DNA from: Cytobacillus sp. IB215665 | GTDB taxonomy: Bacteria > Bacillota > Bacilli > Bacillales > SM2101 | Direction: 5' to 3' | Assembly: GCF_033963835.1 (NCBI RefSeq) | Contig: NZ_JAXBME010000005.1 | Span: 124,001-188,000 of the forward strand | Length of the DNA: 64,000 nt | In this document: positions 43,476 through 52,422 of the stretch, piece by piece | How positions within the stretch are numbered: position 1 is the first letter of the stretch | How the letters are laid out: each line of letters begins with the position of its first letter | Notes under the pieces: generated by a model | Told to the model about the DNA's origin: nothing | Seen by the model: the letters and a program-made list of their open reading frames with translations, nothing else | Databases searched by the model: none | Position numbers and translations under genes: made by a program

Positions 43476-44663
43476 TTATTTACTCATTCTCACTGGTTCA
43501 CTTTCATGTATAGTAGGCTGTTTGCCAAAAAAAGTGACGATAAAAAATATGCTTAATAGCATGATGCTTATAATAGTGAAAAAGCTAGTGTTTTCGAAGA
43601 ATTGTATAAATGTACCTCCAAGGATTGGGCCTGCTAAACTACCTACACTAAATGCTACACCACTTAGTAAATTTCCTGTTGGAAGTAGATTTTTTGGCAT
43701 TAGATCTGTCATATAACTTATACCCATGGAAAAAGTAGACCCTACAAGCATACCTGCTATGAAAATGAACGTCGTTAGTAAAACGATAGATTGTTCGAAA
43801 AAGCTGGCACCAAAAAATGCTATAAAACCTAAAAAAAGAATGCACATTAAGATGTTTCTTCGACCAAATTTATCGCTTAGCATGCCTAGTGGTAGTTGGA
43901 ACACAATACCCCCTATAGCGAAGGCGGTAAGTAGTACAGAAACACTGGCTACCTCTAATCCGATACGTAAACCGTAAACAGGGAAGCTACCATTTAAAGA
44001 CGATTCTAGAAATCCGTAGCTTAATGGTGGTAAAAATGCAACCCAACCATATTTCCAAGCTTGACTAAAACGTTGAATCGTTTCTTTAAAAGAATTTGAC
44101 TCGATATCTTGTTCAGGATAGTCATTATCTAGCATAAAAATGAATATCCATCCAATGAGACATAACAATGATGATACTACAAAAGGGAGTGTTTCATTAA
44201 TTTTTACTAAAGGTGCTAATAATGGGCCAGTCGCAAATCCAAGGCCGAAAAATAAGCCGTATAAAGAAATATTTCTCCCTCTCTTTTTGGCTGAGGAAAA
44301 CGAAGTTATCCACGTTTGGGTTGCAAAGTGTAGTGCATGATCACCTATGCCAATAAAAAGACGTAAAATAAACCAAAACCAAAATGATTTCCAGAGAGGA
44401 AATAGCGCGAGAGATACGATCACTATGAGTCCGCCAATGATAATAACAGGTTTATAGCCAAACCTTCTTAAGGGCTGCTCCATAAACGGAGATATAAGAA
44501 GTATGCCAATATAAAGCGCAGTTGCGTTTAAGCCATTTAAAGACGAACTAACCCCGTCATTTTCAAAAATAATAGCTATAAGTGGTAGTAGCATACCTTG
44601 TGAAAAACCAGAAATCATAACAATACTAACTAGTATCCAAAATCGAAATTTATTTTTATCCAT
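43476..44663 (-). CDS. yfkF: MFS family transporter YfkF
   Basis: Encodes about 395 residues with 12 membrane helices. The MFS loop motif appears as MEQPLRRFGYKPV after helix 2 and MLSDKFGRRN in the second half. B. subtilis YfkF has the same size and the same location between yfkH and yfkE, which supports the name. The likely role is efflux of an unidentified compound. GAGGTAA fits ATG 44663; the frame extends to 44720 without a site. Confidence 0.85.
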   Translation of the reverse strand: MDKNKFRFWILVSIVMISGFSQGMLLPLIAIIFENDGVSSSLNGLNATALYIGILLISPFMEQPLRRFGYKPVIIIGGLIVIVSLALFPLWKSFWFWFILRLFIGIGDHALHFATQTWITSFSSAKKRGRNISLYGLFFGLGFATGPLLAPLVKINETLPFVVSSLLCLIGWIFIFMLDNDYPEQDIESNSFKETIQRFSQAWKYGWVAFLPPLSYGFLESSLNGSFPVYGLRIGLEVASVSVLLTAFAIGGIVFQLPLGMLSDKFGRRNILMCILFLGFIAFFGASFFEQSIVLLTTFIFIAGMLVGSTFSMGISYMTDLMPKNLLPTGNLLSGVAFSVGSLAGPILGGTFIQFFENTSFFTIISIMLLSIFFIVTFFGKQPTIHESEPVRMSK

Positions 44664-44951
44664 TGTATTACCTCTATTTCTAACGATGTTGATAAAATGC
44701 ACCCGATAAAGATCGTACAAATAAATGAAGAGATATACAAGGGTTTTTCAGAAATAACATCATTTGTTATATTTATTTTTTCTAAGCGGTGATACACCCT
44801 TAACTGTTTGTATAAATAAGACGAGGAATTAGTAATAATTTCTCAATGCTTAAGTGAAAAATATATGTAGTATCAATGAGAGTATGGTTAGTAAAATGTT
44901 TCCTTATTTTACTAATAATAATTATAGCTATAAACAGAAAGGTTTGAGGAA

Positions 44952-46004
44952 ATGAATAAAATATTTTTTCTCCTAGTAGCTACTGGTATCCCACTATCCG
45001 TTGTTGGTAGTCTATTGCATTGGTCACCTGTGATAATGTTCGTTATTTACAATATTACCATTATAGCTTTAGCTAGCTACATGGGGAGAGCAACAGAAAG
45101 TATTGCTATCGTTAGTGGACCACGTATAGGTGGACTTTTAAATGCCACATTTGGAAATGCAGTTGAGCTAATCATTTCAATCTTTGCTTTAAAAGCGGGT
45201 CTTATTGGTGTTGTATTAGCTTCGTTAACTGGATCCGTTATTGGGAACTTACTACTTGTAGGCGGATTATCTTTTTTTGTTGGAGGCTTAAAATTTAAGC
45301 GTCAAGAGTTTAACGCATACGATGCTCGTCACAATGCAGGGCTACTAATGTTTGCTGTTATTGTTGCGTTTGTAATCCCTGAAGTTTTTTCAATGGAAAT
45401 GACTGAAAGCCAAACGCTAGCTTTAAGTATTGGGATATCAATTATTTTAATGGCATTATACATAGCTGCACTATATTTTAGACTTGTCTCACACCGTGGG
45501 GTTTATCAGCATAGCTCGGATGAGGTAGAAGAACACGAGGAACCCGAATGGTCGAAAAAGGTAGCCATCACAGTTTTAGCACTAGCAACTGCTGCAGTTG
45601 CTTACGTATCAGAAAACCTTGTTCACACATTTGAAATAGTAGGTGAAACGTTTGGTTGGAGCGAGTTGTTCATCGGGGTTATTATTGTTGCAATCGTAGG
45701 GAATGCGGCTGAACACGCCTCTGCAATTATTATGGCGTATAAAAATAAAATGAATATCGCTGTAGAAATTGCAGTCGGGTCGACCTTACAAATTGCCATG
45801 TTTGTTGCACCACTACTTGTACTTATATCATTATTCTTCCCGACAAAAATGGCTCTTGTGTTTACTCTACCTGAGCTCATAGCCATGGCTTCTTCAGTAT
45901 TCTTAACAATTGTTCTGACAAACGATGGAGATACAAACTGGTTTGAAGGTGCAACACTTTTAGCAGCATATATCATTATGGGAATTGGCTTTTACTTATT
46001 ATAA
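44952..46004 (+). CDS. yfkE: Calcium/proton exchanger YfkE (CaCA superfamily)
   Basis: Encodes 350 residues with 11 membrane helices. The two alpha repeats that form the ion path are FGNAVELIISIFALK near residue 75 and VGNAAEHASAIIMAYK near residue 250, each with the conserved Glu. An acidic loop (SSDEVEEHEEPEWSKK) separates the halves. It exports Ca(II) in exchange for protons. B. subtilis YfkE is the structural model of this family. GAGGAA precedes ATG 44952. Confidence 0.93.
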   Translation: MNKIFFLLVATGIPLSVVGSLLHWSPVIMFVIYNITIIALASYMGRATESIAIVSGPRIGGLLNATFGNAVELIISIFALKAGLIGVVLASLTGSVIGNLLLVGGLSFFVGGLKFKRQEFNAYDARHNAGLLMFAVIVAFVIPEVFSMEMTESQTLALSIGISIILMALYIAALYFRLVSHRGVYQHSSDEVEEHEEPEWSKKVAITVLALATAAVAYVSENLVHTFEIVGETFGWSELFIGVIIVAIVGNAAEHASAIIMAYKNKMNIAVEIAVGSTLQIAMFVAPLLVLISLFFPTKMALVFTLPELIAMASSVFLTIVLTNDGDTNWFEGATLLAAYIIMGIGFYLL

Positions 46005-46132
46005 GGCTTTTTCCGAAAATGTTGTTGCTATTCGTATTAAATTAGTAACGCAAGGAGTGGTTTGTCGTTGTTTTACAGACGAAAAGATGGCACAAGTTTC
46101 GAACTATGCGAATAAAAAAACTTGTCCATATT
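46005..46132 (+). mobile_element. MITE-like repeat, direct copy with damaged right half
   Basis: Left end GGCTTTTTCCGAAAATGTTG, a segment AGTAACGCAAGGAGTGG like the copies at 14802 and 62680, and the core GAAAAGATGGCACAAG. The right end is lost. The element starts on the base after the yfkE stop codon. Confidence 0.72.
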
Positions 46133-46171
46133 AATAGGAATTTAAATGTTTTGAGTTTAAAGTCATATTAA

Positions 46172-46265
46172 AAGGGTGCCATCAATGTATCTGATTTACC
46201 TATCATTTTTCCTTAAAAATAGGTAATGGTGTCAGACGTTATTGTTGAAGCACCCTTAATTTTTT
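46172..46265 (+). terminator. Long branched terminator hairpin
   Basis: AAGGGTGC (46172-46179) pairs with GCACCCTT (46250-46257), followed by AATTTTTT. Inside, TCTGATTTACCTAT faces ATAGGTAATGGTGTCAGA with several mismatches, giving an 86-nt folded unit. It could be the yfkE terminator moved by the repeat insertion, or the end of a small RNA. Confidence 0.65.
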
Positions 46266-46734
46266 ATGTTCAGGAAATGGTATTGTAAAATAAATATATT
46301 TCCAGTCGTTTTTATCTACTTAAATTCAAAGTAATTATCACCTAGCTACATTCACACAAACTCACTTGTCGTATTTCGTACCTTTTTTAAAGTAGTCACT
46401 GCGATGATTCTACTCGATACGCATACCTCCTTATGTGTTGTATGATGCTTTCTAGATCCCTCCTTTTTGGTAAGTATAGTTCAATTATATTCAATATTTA
46501 TTTGAATATTCTGTTTATTATATTCTTTTTTTAGTTCTTTTCGAATCTATATTAGTTTCGTGTAGGTTTATTAGTAAGTAAAACAACAGCCATTGTGAAA
46601 ATAATCTTCATGTTGAACTTAGTAAATATATTTTTGAAGAAAAATATGCAAATTGATGTAATTAAGTTGGATAATCTATAGTCGGTTCGAAAAAACTAAT
46701 GAAAAGATTATGTGTTTGAAAGGAGTAATTGCAA
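46266..46734. other. Gene-free stretch between yfkE and yfkD
   Basis: No coding frame supported. On the minus strand AAAGGAGG and AAGGAGG motifs occur near 46468 and 46430 with broken short frames. A partial repeat element occupies 46529-46608. The yfkD promoter should lie in the last 100 bases. Confidence 0.4.
46529..46608 (+). repeat. Fragment of the MITE-like repeat
   Basis: Begins AGTTCTTTTCGAATCTAT, jumps to GTGTAGGTTTATTAGTAAG and ends ACAGCCATTGTGAAAATAAT. That matches the ends of the copy at 14802 with the middle deleted. Confidence 0.5.
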
Positions 46735-47544
46735 ATGAAACGTATATCACAGTTTATTGTATTATTATTCTTTATGTCTTTAATAAATCCGAATGTCATT
46801 ACAGCAGAGGAAAAGAAAAAAGCAGCAAAGAATCAATATGTCATACCTGATTCTGTTGTAAATATTTCAAAAGAAAATACTTACCCAAACCCAACGGAAG
46901 ATTTACCATACTTGGAGCCAAGTGAACTTGCTAAGAAGCTTATTGAAACATCAAATGTAACAATAGAAAATCCGGATCTCATACGTATTTTAAATGAGTC
47001 ATCTATAGGGAACGCACCGCATGCAATAGGGTATCGTGCAACGATTTTTTTAGGTGAGTGGCCTTTGAATTATGAATCACAAGAAACGACAACAAACTGG
47101 GAATACCAAAAAATTAATACTAATTATTTTGATAATAGAGGAGGAGAAGCACCTCAAAAAATATTTTACACACAGGATACCCAAAAGGTAGTGAAGGGAG
47201 GTTTAACTTCAACTGTCCCAAATGAAGAGGATGTAAAAAAGATGATGCTGTTAAAATCAATGGATAAAACTAAATTGCAATTATCGTTTCAAACGATTGT
47301 TGGCTTAGGTACAAAAAAAGAGCAAGTTTATAATATACCTCCAAAGAAAGTAGGCTATTTATATTCACACTCACCAGCTGTGAATGAAAAAGGTAAAGTG
47401 ACCTATGGTGAAGTATATTTAGTGTTAAGGGGTAACAGTAAGAGAATTGAGGTCAAAAATGTAACTTCTCAAGGGATAGGTGCTTGGATTCCTGTCCAAG
47501 ATCATGTATCATTCTCCTTTGTTACAACAAATCACCCGAAATAA
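46735..47544 (+). CDS. yfkD: YfkD family secreted or lipid-face protein
   Basis: Encodes about 269 residues. A signal peptide (KRISQFIVLLFFMSLI, cleavage near ITA-EE) precedes a soluble domain with no Cys lipobox. Landmarks include YPNPTEDLPYLEPSELAK, GNAPHAIGYRATIFLGEWPL and GAWIPVQDHVSF. It matches the Bacillus YfkD family in length and context (between yfkE and yfkC). Function unknown; presumably outside the membrane. AAGGAG fits ATG 46735. Confidence 0.88.
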   Translation: MKRISQFIVLLFFMSLINPNVITAEEKKKAAKNQYVIPDSVVNISKENTYPNPTEDLPYLEPSELAKKLIETSNVTIENPDLIRILNESSIGNAPHAIGYRATIFLGEWPLNYESQETTTNWEYQKINTNYFDNRGGEAPQKIFYTQDTQKVVKGGLTSTVPNEEDVKKMMLLKSMDKTKLQLSFQTIVGLGTKKEQVYNIPPKKVGYLYSHSPAVNEKGKVTYGEVYLVLRGNSKRIEVKNVTSQGIGAWIPVQDHVSFSFVTTNHPK

Positions 47545-47546
47545 GT

Positions 47547-47590
47547 AAAGAGCGCTATTACGACTTTAGTGTAATGGCGCTCTTTGTTGT
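47547..47590 (+). terminator. Terminator after yfkD
   Basis: AAAGAGCGC (47547-47555) pairs with GCGCTCTTT (47577-47585); TATTAC/GTAATG extends the stem. T-rich GTTGTT follows. Confidence 0.88.
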
Positions 47591-47605
47591 TATTGAAAGA
47601 ATGTA

Positions 47606-47710
47606 TTGCATTTATTGGTATAAACTAAGCATCCTTGGCTTCTAAAATCCCAAAATTACTCATTGCTGTTCTAAATTAGTTTCAATGGCAACAAAGCTTT
47701 AAAAAAGAGT
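47606..47710 (-). repeat. Degenerate remnant of the MITE-like repeat, inverted
   Basis: GGCAACAAAGCTTTAAAAAA followed by GAGTC is the complement of the family left end with four changes. Upstream, CATTTATTGG, AACTAAGCATC and CTTGGCTTCT line up with the degraded copy at 1344. It lies between convergent yfkD and yfkC. Confidence 0.45.
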
Positions 47711-48595
47711 CTATTGAAATTGTCTCGTGCTTGTCTCGTCGTTCATTTCTTGGTTGTTTTGTACAATTAATTGGCCTTCAGCCATTAAAATATCATGGTC
47801 ATACATAGCTTGGGCAACAATTCGTCTAGTCTCTTTCGCTGCAGTCCAGTAGTGTGCGTCATCCACTAAGCCGATAATTGTATACTCATAGCCGCGAAAG
47901 CCAGCATTTAGGGACGTCATGCCATATACCTGAAAAGGTTCAAGGACTTGTTCATTGTTCGTCTTTAAATAAGCTTGTAAAGAATCATTTAATTCAACAC
48001 AAGTTTGTTCTAGCAGTTTGAATACATCATCCGGATTTTCTCTAAAACTAACGACAACGCGTTCGATGACACGCATATTTTCAATATTATAGTTCTGGAT
48101 TTGTTGAATTTCGCCATTGCTTATAGTAAGTAGCTTGCCACTCCATTCACGCACCTTCAGGAACCTAAGGCCGATCTCTTCTACCGTACCATTATAAGTG
48201 TTATTGACTGTGATAAAATCACCTTTATCTAGTTGTTTCTCATATAAAAGGAACACACCTGACAACACATCCTTTATTAGCCCTTGTGCGCCTAAACCGA
48301 GTATGATTCCTGCTACCCCAGCTCCAGCTAGCAGCTTTTCAGCTTCAATGTCAAAAAGCTCATCAAGTGTATATATTATAAAAGCAAATGTAGCTACGTA
48401 TTTCGTAACTGAACGAACCATACTTTCAATTGTTTGTTCTTTGCGCTCTTCAAAAAAATGTGTTCTCTTAAAAAAGTTGTGAACCATTCTGTTAATAATG
48501 AGGATAGCTATCCACACGATAAGCCCAAAACGGATGACTTTAGTTATTTCATGCTGCCATACTGTATTTAATATGTCTAAAGTAGTTTGCATCAT
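47711..48595 (-). CDS. yfkC: Small-conductance mechanosensitive channel YfkC (MscS family)
   Basis: Encodes 294 residues. Three or more membrane helices are followed by the pore-lining helix GAGVAGIILGLGAQGLIKDVLSG near residue 95 and the beta domain LDKGDFITVNNTYNGTVEEIGLRFLKVR. This is the compact MscS form (TM3 plus cytoplasmic cage). It relieves turgor after hypo-osmotic shock. The position next to yfkAB is as in B. subtilis. The ribosome binding site before ATG 48595 is weak. Confidence 0.9.
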   Translation of the reverse strand: MMQTTLDILNTVWQHEITKVIRFGLIVWIAILIINRMVHNFFKRTHFFEERKEQTIESMVRSVTKYVATFAFIIYTLDELFDIEAEKLLAGAGVAGIILGLGAQGLIKDVLSGVFLLYEKQLDKGDFITVNNTYNGTVEEIGLRFLKVREWSGKLLTISNGEIQQIQNYNIENMRVIERVVVSFRENPDDVFKLLEQTCVELNDSLQAYLKTNNEQVLEPFQVYGMTSLNAGFRGYEYTIIGLVDDAHYWTAAKETRRIVAQAMYDHDILMAEGQLIVQNNQEMNDETSTRQFQ

Positions 48596-48676
48596 TTATC
48601 AACACTTTCTGTGATATTAATTTTCAACATTTATATATACAATAACGATTAATCTTAAGTTTTTCAATAGAAACTG

Positions 48677-49813
48677 CTAAGCTTCGCTTCTTACTAATTT
48701 CGTTTCTTTTGCTAGAAAGTCGGTGTCTTTGTAATAACGATCCTTTACTAATAAATTGGGACCAAGACACATTACAGCAGGACAGTGGCAGCTTACCATT
48801 TTTGCTAAAGGAGATTGCGTCCAAAGCTGATAAGATTCTAATAAAGAATTCGATTGTATATTCCCTAATGGGGGGGCATCACCGAAATCTGTGACAATGA
48901 CTTCACCAGTAAATATGTTTACATTTAATCGAGAACGACCGTCAGGATCATTTCTTACGGATACTTTTTTACTCTCATATAGACGTCTTAGCAAGATGAG
49001 ATCTTCATCTTTATCACTGCAAGGGTAAAAAGGTAGTGTGCCAAAAAGCATCCATGTATTTTCATCACGTACGTCAAGTAAGTGATGAAGGGCTTCTCGG
49101 AGTTCATCTAATGAGAGAACTTCTAAGTGACTAGCAAAATCGCTCGGATACATCGGATGAATCTCGTGACGTGCACAGAGCATATCATTGACAACTTGAT
49201 GGTGGATCTTTTCTATATAAGGGAGAGTCCTTTTGTTTAACATCGTTTCTGCAGAGACCATAACGCCCTCTTTTGACAATGCTCGGCTATTTTCGATAAT
49301 TTGGTTAAAATACTTTTCCCGTTGTTTAAACGTTGGCTTGCGCTCCATCATCGCAAAACCACCCTCAGCAAATTCTTCAACCGTTCCCCAGTTGTGTGAT
49401 ATGTGAAGTACGTCTAAATATGGAATGATTTGTTCATATTTACTTAAATGAACTGTAAGGTTTGAGTTCAATTGTGTGCGCACACCACGATCATGAGCGT
49501 ATTTTAATAACGGTTTAACATATCCATCAACTGAGGATGAAGATAGCATTGGCTCACCACCAGTAATACTTATGGAGCGTAAATGTGGAATCTCATCTAG
49601 CCTCGTTAATAATAGATCAAGGGCCAATGGATGAGGATCCTTTGATTGTAACGTATAGCCGACTGCACAGTGCTCGCAGCGCATATTACATAAAGTTGTC
49701 GTAGTGAATTCAATATTTGTTAATTCTAGTTGACCTAACTCCTCAACATCTGTGTATGCCTCCCACGGATCATTTGAGGGGGAAATTAACTTTTTTTGTT
49801 TTGTTGTGCTCAT
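48677..49813 (-). CDS. yfkAB: Radical SAM/CxCxxxxC motif protein YfkAB
   Basis: Encodes 378 residues. The radical SAM cluster site is TLCNMRCEHC (CxxxCxxC) near residue 45, with SITGGEPML as the SAM-binding motif. The C-terminus carries the second Cys set, SCHCPAVMCLGPN (CxCxxxxC), that defines the YfkAB family. It is a single full-length frame. The reaction is unknown. AAGGAG fits ATG 49813. Confidence 0.92.
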   Translation of the reverse strand: MSTTKQKKLISPSNDPWEAYTDVEELGQLELTNIEFTTTTLCNMRCEHCAVGYTLQSKDPHPLALDLLLTRLDEIPHLRSISITGGEPMLSSSSVDGYVKPLLKYAHDRGVRTQLNSNLTVHLSKYEQIIPYLDVLHISHNWGTVEEFAEGGFAMMERKPTFKQREKYFNQIIENSRALSKEGVMVSAETMLNKRTLPYIEKIHHQVVNDMLCARHEIHPMYPSDFASHLEVLSLDELREALHHLLDVRDENTWMLFGTLPFYPCSDKDEDLILLRRLYESKKVSVRNDPDGRSRLNVNIFTGEVIVTDFGDAPPLGNIQSNSLLESYQLWTQSPLAKMVSCHCPAVMCLGPNLLVKDRYYKDTDFLAKETKLVRSEA

Positions 49814-49841
49814 GTTTAACTCCTTAACGGTTGTTTTTGAC

Positions 49842-50006
49842 TAAGGCTCTTTTCGTAATCTTTGTTGCTAATTTTATTAATAATGGACAATATGATGAGT
49901 ATTATGAGAGCTCAATAATTCTATAAGTAGAAAAGATGCCACGAACCCTAGTTGACTACGTGCTTATATCTTTGAACGAAAAGCAACAATCAATGCGAAA
50001 ACAGCT
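49842..50006 (+). mobile_element. MITE-like repeat, direct copy
   Basis: Left end GGCTCTTTTCGTAATCTTTG, core GAAAAGATGCCACGAACCCT, right end CAATGCGAAAACAGCT. The middle (GAGTATTATGAGAGCTCAA) is nearly that of the copy at 24785, so the two form a subfamily. Flanks TTGACTAA and TTGATTGA are a possible mutated 8-bp duplication. Confidence 0.87.
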
Positions 50007-50103
50007 TTGATTGAACAATAACCTTCGATAATTATGTAGAATGATGGGGGATGTTGTCAAATGGTTGTGAATTCGTTACGATAATAGAGAGAAAGGGGCG
50101 AGT

Positions 50104-50289
50104 TTGTTGGATAACACATCAAATGGCAATCACTCACAAATAATATATTTGAAGGATCGATTAAATATGTTTTTAGAGACGATCGACTCATTAGATCCAA
50201 AAGAAACAAAGCTTGAAGATATTGATCGTTTAATACAGATGATTGATGAAATTGAAGATAAATGTGAACAAATAAAAGATCATAAATAA
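50104..50289 (+). CDS. SE1561 family small protein
   Basis: Encodes 61 residues (60 if the second TTG at 50107 is used), helical and acidic: IIYLKDRLNMFLETIDSLDP then LEDIDRLIQMIDEIEDKC. This matches the small Firmicutes family called SE1561, as recalled from annotations; function unknown. AAAGGGG lies upstream of the TTG pair. The repeat element at 50290 begins on the base after the stop codon. Confidence 0.75.
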   Translation: MLDNTSNGNHSQIIYLKDRLNMFLETIDSLDPKETKLEDIDRLIQMIDEIEDKCEQIKDHK

Positions 50290-50433
50290 GGACTCTTTTC
50301 GTAAACTTTGTTGTGTTTTGTATCTTACATTGAGTAACTGATGTGTATGATATGTATGAAAAGATACCTTGAACGTTAGTTATATTCATGTTTAGGTCTT
50401 ATTACGAAAAGCAACAATTAATGGGAAACAGCC
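50290..50433 (+). mobile_element. MITE-like repeat, direct copy with 7-bp target duplication
   Basis: Left end GGACTCTTTTCGTAAACTTTG, core GAAAAGATACCTTGAACGTT, right end GCAACAATTAATGGGAAACAGCC. TAAATAA occurs immediately left (50283-50289) and right (50434-50440). The left copy includes the stop codon of the preceding gene, so the insertion landed exactly at the end of that gene. Confidence 0.87.
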
Positions 50434-50451
50434 TAAATAAATGGTTTGTTA

Positions 50452-50484
50452 ATCAGGTGTGGAATACTCTACACCTGATTTTTA
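50452..50484 (+). terminator. Terminator after the SE1561-type gene
   Basis: ATCAGGTGT (50452-50460) and ACACCTGAT (50471-50479) form a stem followed by TTTTT. The repeat element now separates it from the gene. Confidence 0.88.
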
Positions 50485-50621
50485 CTTATACAGTAAATGG
50501 GAGTTAGTTTGGTCTAGTATTTATGGAGGGGAACATAGAATAAGAATATGGAGCTTATGATTCAAATTTCTCGTTTTTTTAAATGGCTTCGATATATAAT
50601 AATTACGGAGGTGTTGTTGTG

Positions 50622-51497
50622 ATGAAAACTGCATTAGTATTCGGAGGAACACGTTTTTTTGGAGTGAATTTAGTTAATGAATTACTAAAGAAGGGCTTTC
50701 AAGTAACTGTTGCAACGAGACAAAATAGTACAATTCCATTCGGTGATGAAGTGAAAAAATTAAAGGTAGATCGCTTTGATAAGCAGTCAGTAATAACTGC
50801 GGTACAAAATAGTAAATGGGATATTGTATTTGATCAAATATGCTATAATGCACAGGGTGCAGAAATTACCATTGAAGCTTTAAAAGGTAAGGTAGGTAAA
50901 TACGTATTTACATCAACGATGTCAGTTTATGACTATGGTGTGGATATGACAGAAGATGTGTTTGATCCATATACATATGAAATTAACCATATTCCTACTG
51001 ACGAAATATCCTACCAGGAAGGTAAACGACAAGCAGAGGCTGCTTTTTTTCAACATGCTTCTTTTCCAGTTGTAGCAGTTCGTATTCCGATTGTGTTGGG
51101 GGAGCATGATTATACAGAACGTTTGAAGCTTCATATTGACAAAGTGAAAAAACAAGAACCAATATACTTCCCTAATCTCGAGGTAGGAATGGGCTTTATT
51201 AACCAACAGGAGGCAGGGGACTTTATTGCATGGACGGGTACCCAAGATTTTGCAGGACCTATCAATGCTTGTGCTGATGGAACGATTTCGATGGATGCAT
51301 TGATGGAGCTTATTGAGAAAGAAATCGGCAAAAATGCTGTGCTTTCTAAAGAATCCACAAAAGACGATCACTCTCCATATGGAATTGATGAAACATGGAC
51401 AATCTCTACTGATAAAGCAAAAGGGTTAGGATTTACATTCACTAATCTATATCAGTGGTTACCAAATTTAATAAAAACAATTGCTAATGAGAAATAA
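50622..51497 (+). CDS. NAD-dependent epimerase/dehydratase-like protein
   Basis: Encodes about 291 residues. The cofactor motif LVFGGTRFFGVNLVNELL at the N-terminus is the extended-SDR glycine-rich loop. The catalytic pair is in SYQEGKRQAE (YxxxK), followed by PVVAVRIPIVLGEHD. It is of the atypical NAD-epimerase group; the substrate, probably a nucleotide-linked or small sugar, is unknown. GGAGGTG is nine bases before ATG 50622; the frame opens at 50583 without a site. Confidence 0.83.
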   Translation: MKTALVFGGTRFFGVNLVNELLKKGFQVTVATRQNSTIPFGDEVKKLKVDRFDKQSVITAVQNSKWDIVFDQICYNAQGAEITIEALKGKVGKYVFTSTMSVYDYGVDMTEDVFDPYTYEINHIPTDEISYQEGKRQAEAAFFQHASFPVVAVRIPIVLGEHDYTERLKLHIDKVKKQEPIYFPNLEVGMGFINQQEAGDFIAWTGTQDFAGPINACADGTISMDALMELIEKEIGKNAVLSKESTKDDHSPYGIDETWTISTDKAKGLGFTFTNLYQWLPNLIKTIANEK

Positions 51498-51777
51498 ATA
51501 TTAACATTGAAGGTCAGAGATCATGGCTATTTATCTTCATCCTTAGGTATGTAGTTGTAAATTTATCTGCCCTTTTTAATTTGTTTTTTTTCTCACTCAT
51601 ATCAGCAAAGCGATGTTATCTGTGAGAAGAAAAGGATATGTTTAAATATGACAATAAATGCGATAAAAAGTCTCTCAAAATGATTGCTATTAGTAAGACA
51701 ATTACTATATTTAATTGAAGGATCATTTCATATAATTGAAAATTACGTTAAAATGTTGTTTAGAAATAATAGGAGAG

Positions 51778-51996
51778 ATGAAATTGGATAATATAAAGAA
51801 AGAAAAAATAAAAACTTGGTTAATCGTTGCTCTGATACTTTCGCTTGTAGGTTCATTCGTTCTTTTTTTCATAGGTTATTATACGATTGGGTTTGTGGTA
51901 GGTGGAGTGTTTATGGTTTTGGCTACTCTGTTAGGTCAGTGGTCTTCTCACAAGAATGCAGATTATATACACAGAAATATTTATAATAACAAATAA
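51778..51996 (+). CDS. Small two-helix membrane protein, unknown
   Basis: Encodes about 72 residues: a basic N-terminus (MKLDNIKKEKIK), two membrane helices (LIVALILSLVGSFVLFFI and IGFVVGGVFMVLATLLG) and a polar tail. GGAGAG precedes ATG 51778 closely, or TTG 51784 at ideal spacing. No family recognised. Confidence 0.6.
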   Translation: MKLDNIKKEKIKTWLIVALILSLVGSFVLFFIGYYTIGFVVGGVFMVLATLLGQWSSHKNADYIHRNIYNNK

Positions 51997-52001
51997 TAAT
52001 T

Positions 52002-52030
52002 GCGTTTGGGTTTATTCCAAGCGCTTATTC
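52002..52030 (+). terminator. Terminator after the small membrane protein
   Basis: GCGTTTGG (52002-52009) pairs with CCAAGCGC (52017-52024), followed by TTATTCT. The T-run is weak. Confidence 0.6.
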
Positions 52031-52069
52031 TAGTCTACTTAATCTTTTGACTATGTAAAGAAAAGGGTT

Positions 52070-52422
52070 AATTACACATAAAGATTCGAAAAAATTGGAA
52101 CTTTAAAAAAATCGATTTTGAGCCTGCTGAAATCATATTATATCAACTATCCAAAAATCAACGATCTATACTAGAACAGCCTTTAAACTATTTTATTGTT
52201 TGTTGTGTTTTTATTATAGTAACTTATGTTCCCGCCAACCGATTTCCTTTACCTTTTTTGAGGATTTATAGCATTCTTTACATAAATAATTTCCTGGTAT
52301 GAGAAAAGGTACCCAACAAAAGAATACCGTTTGGGAATATTAATAGCAACATAGCAATTGGTAATTTTATTCTAAATAGTTCTTTTTTTACCCTATCTGT
52401 AGCAATGTATACAAAGCTTCAA
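52070..52422. pseudogene. Overlapping decayed coding remnants on both strands
   Basis: On the plus strand a startless frame from about 52074 to 52302 is protein-like (FKKIDFEPAEIILYQLSK). On the minus strand, GGAGGA precedes TTG 52422 and pieces in different frames (VKKELFRIKLPIAMLLLIF, then NYLCKECYKSSKKVKEIG) run to 52214. Both cannot be fully real. The minus-strand pieces look like a small membrane protein gene with two frameshifts. Confidence 0.3.

Noticed and set aside
46380-46490. Minus-strand AAGGAGG motifs followed by short frames
   Set aside because: The ATG after the best site reaches a stop after four codons and the longer frame has no start codon.
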